NCBI GenBank assembly: GCA_900542195.1
Contig: UQNA01000068.1
Span: 1 to 10,836 of the forward strand
DNA from: an uncultured Sutterella sp.
GTDB taxonomy: Bacteria > Pseudomonadota > Gammaproteobacteria > Burkholderiales > Burkholderiaceae_F
Direction: 5' to 3'
Length of the DNA stretch: 10,836 nt
Shown here: piece by piece, positions 7,401-10,836 of the stretch
Position numbering within the stretch: the stretch's first letter is position 1
Layout: every line of letters begins with the position of its first letter
Translations under genes and position numbers: made by a program
Notes under the pieces: model-generated
What the model was told of the DNA's origin: nothing
Seen by the model: only the letters and a program-made list of their open reading frames with translations
Database searches by the model: none

Positions 7401-7430
7401 GGTATATTTTATTTAGACAATTCAAGTTAA
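7401..7430 (-). promoter_or_regulatory. Candidate lysR promoter
   Basis: On the minus strand TTAACT (7430-7425) and TATACC (7406-7401) are 18 bases apart and each match 4/6 of the sigma70 boxes. Transcription would start near 7395, leaving about 120 bases of leader. Weak evidence. Confidence 0.2.
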
Positions 7431-7441
7431 GGCTTTATATT
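7414..7441 (+). promoter_or_regulatory. Candidate rightward promoter upstream of the lyase gene
   Basis: TAGACA (7414-7419) and TATATT (7436-7441) are spaced 16 bases apart and resemble sigma70 -35 and -10 boxes. If used, transcription would start about 20 bases before the LysR-type dyad, so bound regulator would block rather than help this promoter. A promoter nearer the lyase, downstream of the dyad, is an alternative. Confidence 0.25.
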
Positions 7442-7468
7442 TCGGGATCTTACTGATTTTTAAAGGGT

Positions 7469-7485
7469 TATCTCTATTAGAGATA
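7469..7485. promoter_or_regulatory. Probable LysR-type operator (perfect T-N11-A dyad)
   Basis: TATCTCT (7469-7475), a 3-base centre ATT and AGAGATA (7479-7485) form a perfect 17-bp inverted repeat. It contains the T-N11-A pattern (T7471, A7483) and the ATC-N9-GAT form of LysR boxes. It lies between the divergent lysR-type and lyase genes, the usual place for such an operator. Confidence 0.65.
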
Positions 7486-7664
7486 CCTAGAAGTTTTAGA
7501 GCTCCGTCCCTGCCCTTTCCTTTATCCTCGGTGAAGAGAATTCTAGTTTGTTTCGACATTTTGCGTTATCTGCAAAGTGCCTTTGAGGAACTTGCCTAGT
7601 CTTTTCTCCAAATGAAAGGCAATATAAAAAAACAAAAATATTCATACTTTCCCACGGAGTTTCT

Positions 7665-9095
7665 ATGGCAGTAAGAGACGAATTCTTTTGGTTAAGCAAA
7701 GTTAACCAAGCCACAATAGTTATCAACAGCAAGCTCGGCCTTCTCCCTAAGCCAATCGCAATTGAAGCGGCCAGAGCTCTCCGAGAAGTCATCGCCGACG
7801 GCGAAAAAGATCCCGCTCTTCGTCCTAAGACTTACATCACCTTTGAGCCGAAGATGATTGCAAAGAGCGGCCCTGAAATCACAATTATGCATGCAGGCCG
7901 ATCCAGCCAAGACATTCATGCTACCTACCGGGCTGCCACTCTTCGTGAAAAGGCCCTCGAAGTTGCCGACGGTCTTCTTACCGTCATGAAAACTATCGAA
8001 AAGCTGGCTATAAAACACAGAAATGTTGTATTGCCCAACTACACTAACGGTGTCGCTGCCCAGCCAAATGCCTACAGCCATTACTTAATCGCTTTCTTAT
8101 ATGGATTTTTGAGAGACTTCTCCCGTTTACAAGAATTCTACGAAAGACTTAATGTCTGCCCGATGGGTTCAACCGTATTAAACGGTACTTGCTGGCCTCT
8201 GGACAGAAGAGAAATGGCCAAGAGACTCGGCTTCTCCGACATTGCCTACAATGCTTTTGATGCCACTCAGGTTGCTCAATCCGATTTGCCTGTTGAATTC
8301 TCTTCCATCGTTACCGCTATCGCCATCCATATCACTTCTTTCCTGACTGACTTGATGGTGCAGTACGCCCAACCTCGTCCTTGGATCCTTTTACAGGAAG
8401 GCGGAGACAATACCTACGTTTCTTCTGCAATGCCGCAGAAACGCAATCCGGGACTAGTCAACAACTGCCGCACTGAAGCCAGCGAAGTAATCGGTCAAGC
8501 ACAAGGCGTGGTATTCCGCGCCCACAACCTTGAAACCGGCATGCTGGATCCGAAGAAACAAGATCTCCATGCTGCTTTAGGCAATCGTGCAGTCAATATG
8601 CTCAAGCTGTTCAACAAGGTTCTCAACGCCCTTGTCGTCGATAAAGAACGTGCTCTGGAAGAACTTAATAACGACTGGACCGCAAGCCAGGAAGTCGCCG
8701 ATGTCTTAATGCACGAATTCGGTCTTCCGTTCCGCGTAGGCCACCACGTTGCCAGCCAGATGGTCAGTTTCGCCCGGGCAAACAAGATTCTTCCTCTGGA
8801 CTTCCCTTATGAAGAGATGAAGAGAATCTACAAAGAAGTCATTGAAAAAGAATATCCATCTGCCAGTTCGGAACTTCCGATGTCTCTGGAAAGATTTAAG
8901 GCTGCCTTAGATCCTGTTGCCATCATCAACAACCGCAAGACCGAAGGCGGTCCTCAACCGGCGGAGATTGAAAAGATGCTTCAGGACGTCAAAGATCAAA
9001 ACGAAAAACGCACACAATGGCTTGAAAAACAAGTCACTCAAATTAATCAATCCCTTCAAAACCTTGAATCTGAATTTAATCAAATAGGAGAATAA
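7665..9095 (+). CDS. Argininosuccinate-lyase-superfamily C-N lyase, atypical (not ArgH)
   Basis: This 476-residue enzyme of the fumarase/aspartase/argininosuccinate lyase superfamily would be a cytoplasmic homotetramer that usually releases fumarate from an N-substituted aspartate. The superfamily signature is SSAMPQKRNPG (253-263), including the mobile-loop serine. GRSSQDIHATYRA (78-90) stands where ArgH has GRSRND, so the arginine-contacting Asn is replaced by Gln. YTNGVAAQP (126-134) stands where ArgH has YTHLQRAQP, replacing the conserved His with Asn. The C-terminus carries NRKTEGGPQPAEI (423-435) and then a charged, coiled-coil-like tail to 476 (V456, I460, L464, L467, F471). The pattern recalls ArgH-like paralogues such as EDDS lyase rather than arginine synthesis, so the amine substrate is unknown. 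GGAG lies 5 bases before the ATG; dcuC follows after 2 bases. Confidence 0.85.
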   Translation: MAVRDEFFWLSKVNQATIVINSKLGLLPKPIAIEAARALREVIADGEKDPALRPKTYITFEPKMIAKSGPEITIMHAGRSSQDIHATYRAATLREKALEVADGLLTVMKTIEKLAIKHRNVVLPNYTNGVAAQPNAYSHYLIAFLYGFLRDFSRLQEFYERLNVCPMGSTVLNGTCWPLDRREMAKRLGFSDIAYNAFDATQVAQSDLPVEFSSIVTAIAIHITSFLTDLMVQYAQPRPWILLQEGGDNTYVSSAMPQKRNPGLVNNCRTEASEVIGQAQGVVFRAHNLETGMLDPKKQDLHAALGNRAVNMLKLFNKVLNALVVDKERALEELNNDWTASQEVADVLMHEFGLPFRVGHHVASQMVSFARANKILPLDFPYEEMKRIYKEVIEKEYPSASSELPMSLERFKAALDPVAIINNRKTEGGPQPAEIEKMLQDVKDQNEKRTQWLEKQVTQINQSLQNLESEFNQIGE

Positions 9096-9097
9096 CC

Positions 9098-10468
9098 ATG
9101 TTAATGCTTATGCCATGGTTTGCTTTAATTGTCACGATTATTACCGGGTGGCTGATTATCAAACGCTATCCGACGGCAATGGTCTTATTATTTGCCGGTT
9201 TAGCAATGTTTGTTTTCGCCGTTCTTTGCGGCGTTAGCGGCTTTCTTCCGAAAGGCGTCAAGCCATCAGGCTTCATCTGGTTTGACATCTTTGATTTACT
9301 AAGAACAATTGCTACCAAACAAGCTTCAGGCATCGGCTTCCTGATTATGGTCGCGGGCGGCTTCGCAGCTTATATGGACAAGATCGGCGCCGCCAGGGCT
9401 TTGGTTAATGTCTGCATTAAGCCCTTAAAAGCTCTTTCTTCTCCTTATCTCGTTTTAGTTCTCGGCTACTTCATCGGTCAGACTTTGGTCCTTGTTATAC
9501 CGAGTGCGGCCGGTCTTGCTATGCTGCTCTTAGTGGCTCTTTTCCCGATTCTTCTCGGTGTAGGCGTCTCTCCGGCAGCTGCTGCATCCGTTATCGGTAC
9601 AACAGCAGGCATGGTTCTCGGGCCAGCCGGCGGAACTGCAAACCTTGCCGCTAAAACAGCCGGTTTAGATCCGATTATCTACTTTGTAGAATGCCAGCTT
9701 CCGGTTGCTATTCCAACATTGATTGTTGTCGGCATTGCTCACTACATTGTTCAGAAGTACTACGACAAGAAGAATGACGATGTTTACACTCAGGCCATTC
9801 TTACTCAAAAAGAAGATGTTCGCGATGTTCCTAACTGGTATGCCATTCTTCCATGCCTGCCAATCGCTTTGATGATCATCTTCAGCAAACTAGTTTATTC
9901 AGCAATCAAACTCAATACTATTTCTGCGCTCCTTTTGGTTTGGATCCTTACTGTCATTATCGAATTAATCAGAAGAAGACAACCTAAGGAAGTATTGAAA
10001 GACGGTCAGCTCATCTTCAAATCCATGGGCGGAATGTTTGCTTCCATCGTTGCCTTGATTATCTGTGCCGAGTTCTTTGCCAACGGTCTTAAAGTTACCG
10101 GACTTATCGATGCCCTCATTTCTCACGCTCAGCATTTAGGTCTCGGTTTGAACGGCATGACCATTGTTCTCACAGGTGTTGTCGGTCTCGTCACATTCCT
10201 TACCGGTTCCGGTGTAGGTGCCTTCTCCAGCTTTGCTGCATTAGCTCCTGACGTTGCAGGCGGTTTAGGCGGAACAGCTGCCGCTTTCGTTACCCCGATG
10301 CAGTTTGCTTCCGGCATGCTTCGCGCCATGTCTCCGGTTGCCGGTGTGATCATTGCTGTGGCCGGTGCAGCAGGCGTCTCCCCGATGGCAATCGTCAGAA
10401 GAAACTGGATCCCGATGATGGTCGGTATGCTCTCTGTCTTCATCTGCAACTATATCTTCCTAGGATAG
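9098..10468 (+). CDS. dcuC: DcuC-family C4-dicarboxylate carrier
   Basis: This 456-residue polytopic inner-membrane protein aligns along its length with E. coli DcuC (461 residues), an anaerobic fumarate/succinate carrier working mainly in succinate efflux or exchange. Shared stretches are GFAAYMDKIGA (88-98), KPLKALSSPYLV (108-119) and RAMSPVAGVIIAVAG (409-423), with the small-residue loops PAGGTANLAA (176-185) and TGSGVGAF (369-376) in the two pseudo-repeats. A soluble loop runs from about 220 to 247. AGGAG (9086-9090) lies inside the last lyase codons, 7 bases before the ATG, and only 2 bases separate the genes, so the two are translationally linked. Coupling to the lyase suggests exchange of fumarate or succinate, or uptake of the lyase substrate. 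The gene symbol reflects family; substrate preference is inferred. Confidence 0.85.
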   Translation: MLMLMPWFALIVTIITGWLIIKRYPTAMVLLFAGLAMFVFAVLCGVSGFLPKGVKPSGFIWFDIFDLLRTIATKQASGIGFLIMVAGGFAAYMDKIGAARALVNVCIKPLKALSSPYLVLVLGYFIGQTLVLVIPSAAGLAMLLLVALFPILLGVGVSPAAAASVIGTTAGMVLGPAGGTANLAAKTAGLDPIIYFVECQLPVAIPTLIVVGIAHYIVQKYYDKKNDDVYTQAILTQKEDVRDVPNWYAILPCLPIALMIIFSKLVYSAIKLNTISALLLVWILTVIIELIRRRQPKEVLKDGQLIFKSMGGMFASIVALIICAEFFANGLKVTGLIDALISHAQHLGLGLNGMTIVLTGVVGLVTFLTGSGVGAFSSFAALAPDVAGGLGGTAAAFVTPMQFASGMLRAMSPVAGVIIAVAGAAGVSPMAIVRRNWIPMMVGMLSVFICNYIFLG

Positions 10469-10485
10469 CAATCTTCTCTAGGACG

Positions 10486-10515
10486 CAAAAACCGCCGAAA
10501 GGCGGTTTTTGTTTG
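10486..10515. terminator. Strong bidirectional Rho-independent terminator
   Basis: CAAAAACCGCC (10486-10496) and GGCGGTTTTTG (10501-10511) form a perfect 11-bp stem with a GAAA tetraloop. The GC core is flanked by A's on the left and T's on the right, so it can end both the lyase-dcuC transcript and the converging gene from the right. Confidence 0.92.
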
Positions 10516-10543
10516 TCAACATAATTTGGAATCCGTACGGCTA

Positions 10544-10836
10544 TTACACACCGTCAGGACTAGTCCAATTTGGTTCCTGCAGAGGCATCTTCGGGCTCTT
10601 CAAGGCCGACTCAGGGAAGTCCAATCTTTCAGGCAGCTTCTTTTCTTTGGCAATTGCCAAATGAAGTACGCTCAAAGCAATAGAAGGCCAAATATCAAAC
10701 ACCCATTGAGGAGGCTCGGCCTGAAGTTTGGCTTCATAGTCCTTAACGGCAGACTTCACACCTTTCTTTGTATTGTCTGATTCGTAGCCCATCTGATGCA
10801 TAAAAGCCAAAACCAAAGCGTCAAAATCCGCATTGG
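10544..10836 (-). CDS. Unrecognised protein, C-terminal part (5' end outside window)
   Basis: The minus-strand frame is open from the window edge to a TAA at 10544-10546, giving at least 97 residues. A TTG at 10816 is in frame but is probably not the start, since coding continues upstream of it. I do not recognise the family. The visible part is soluble and mixed in character: a charged stretch (TKKGVKSAVKDYEAKLQ), a hydrophobic, probably helical segment (WVFDIWPSIALSVLHLAIA), then a proline-rich tail ending EPNWTSPDGV. It converges on dcuC and shares the bidirectional terminator. A plus-strand frame over the same bases is closed on both sides and has no ribosome site, so the minus strand is preferred. 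Confidence 0.6.
   Translation of the reverse strand, partial: NADFDALVLAFMHQMGYESDNTKKGVKSAVKDYEAKLQAEPPQWVFDIWPSIALSVLHLAIAKEKKLPERLDFPESALKSPKMPLQEPNWTSPDGV

Larger units (their letters stand above)
7277..7664. promoter_or_regulatory. Divergent regulatory region between lysR-type gene and lyase-dcuC operon
   Basis: This 388-base gap has no convincing gene. It holds the lysR ribosome site, a stem-loop (7371-7394), overlapping face-to-face promoter candidates (7401-7441), a perfect LysR-type dyad (7469-7485) and the lyase ribosome site. A TATAAA box at 7623-7628 could be a -10 element close to the lyase, but it lacks a good -35, as is common for activator-dependent promoters. The stretch 7490-7620 shows nothing else I can name. 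Confidence 0.6.

Noticed and set aside
7496..7792. Minus-strand open frame in the divergent gap
   Set aside because: It overlaps the start of the lyase gene and its product resembles no known family; it is best explained as a shadow frame.
10526..10780. Plus-strand open frame over the last 300 bases
   Set aside because: It has no ribosome site and follows a terminator, while the opposite strand stays open to the window edge with protein-like composition.

Overview
The window looks like part of a Gram-negative bacterial chromosome, probably a betaproteobacterium of the Sutterellaceae type (Sutterella/Parasutterella-like). This is inferred from moderate base composition, a DcuC-type dicarboxylate carrier, a divergently placed LysR-type regulator and a long-form PyrF. 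No rRNA or other taxonomic marker is present, so the assignment is tentative. I see no tRNA, CRISPR array, insertion sequence or phage gene.

Layout. (1) 1-789: the C-terminal part of an NSS-family Na+-coupled amino-acid (or similar) symporter, closed by a hairpin terminator. (2) 790-2059: an AT-rich gap with two tandem 13-bp palindromes, then a lone AAA-type ATPase of the archaeal ATPase_2 class. It is poorer in G+C than its neighbours and is probably an acquired gene. (3) 2198-6313: a tight same-strand run of a LeuC-like and a LeuD-like aconitase-family hydro-lyase pair, an MFS transporter of the MdtG/DHA1 type, and pyrF. The LeuC-like protein keeps its Fe-S cysteines but departs from LeuC in several segments that are otherwise nearly invariant, so its substrate may not be isopropylmalate. 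(4) 6310-7276, minus strand: a lysR-type gene broken by a frameshift just after the DNA-reading helix. Its stop codon overlaps the pyrF stop. (5) 7277-7664: a regulatory gap with a perfect LysR-box dyad and a hairpin. (6) 7665-10468: a two-gene operon of an argininosuccinate-lyase-superfamily enzyme, not a typical ArgH, and a DcuC-family carrier, ended by a strong bidirectional terminator. (7) 10544 to the window end, minus strand: the C-terminus of an unrecognised protein.

How the parts may work together. The lyase superfamily usually releases fumarate by C-N cleavage of an N-substituted aspartate, and DcuC carriers move fumarate and succinate. The pair therefore reads as a small catabolic module: an aspartate-derived amine adduct yields fumarate, which serves as an anaerobic electron sink with dicarboxylate exchange. 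The broken LysR gene and intact LysR box suggest that this module was once substrate-regulated and may now be deregulated in this strain, unless the frameshift is a sequencing error. I found no entirely new system. The most interesting points are the diverged LeuCD pair, the atypical lyase with DcuC, and the frameshifted regulator facing a perfect operator.
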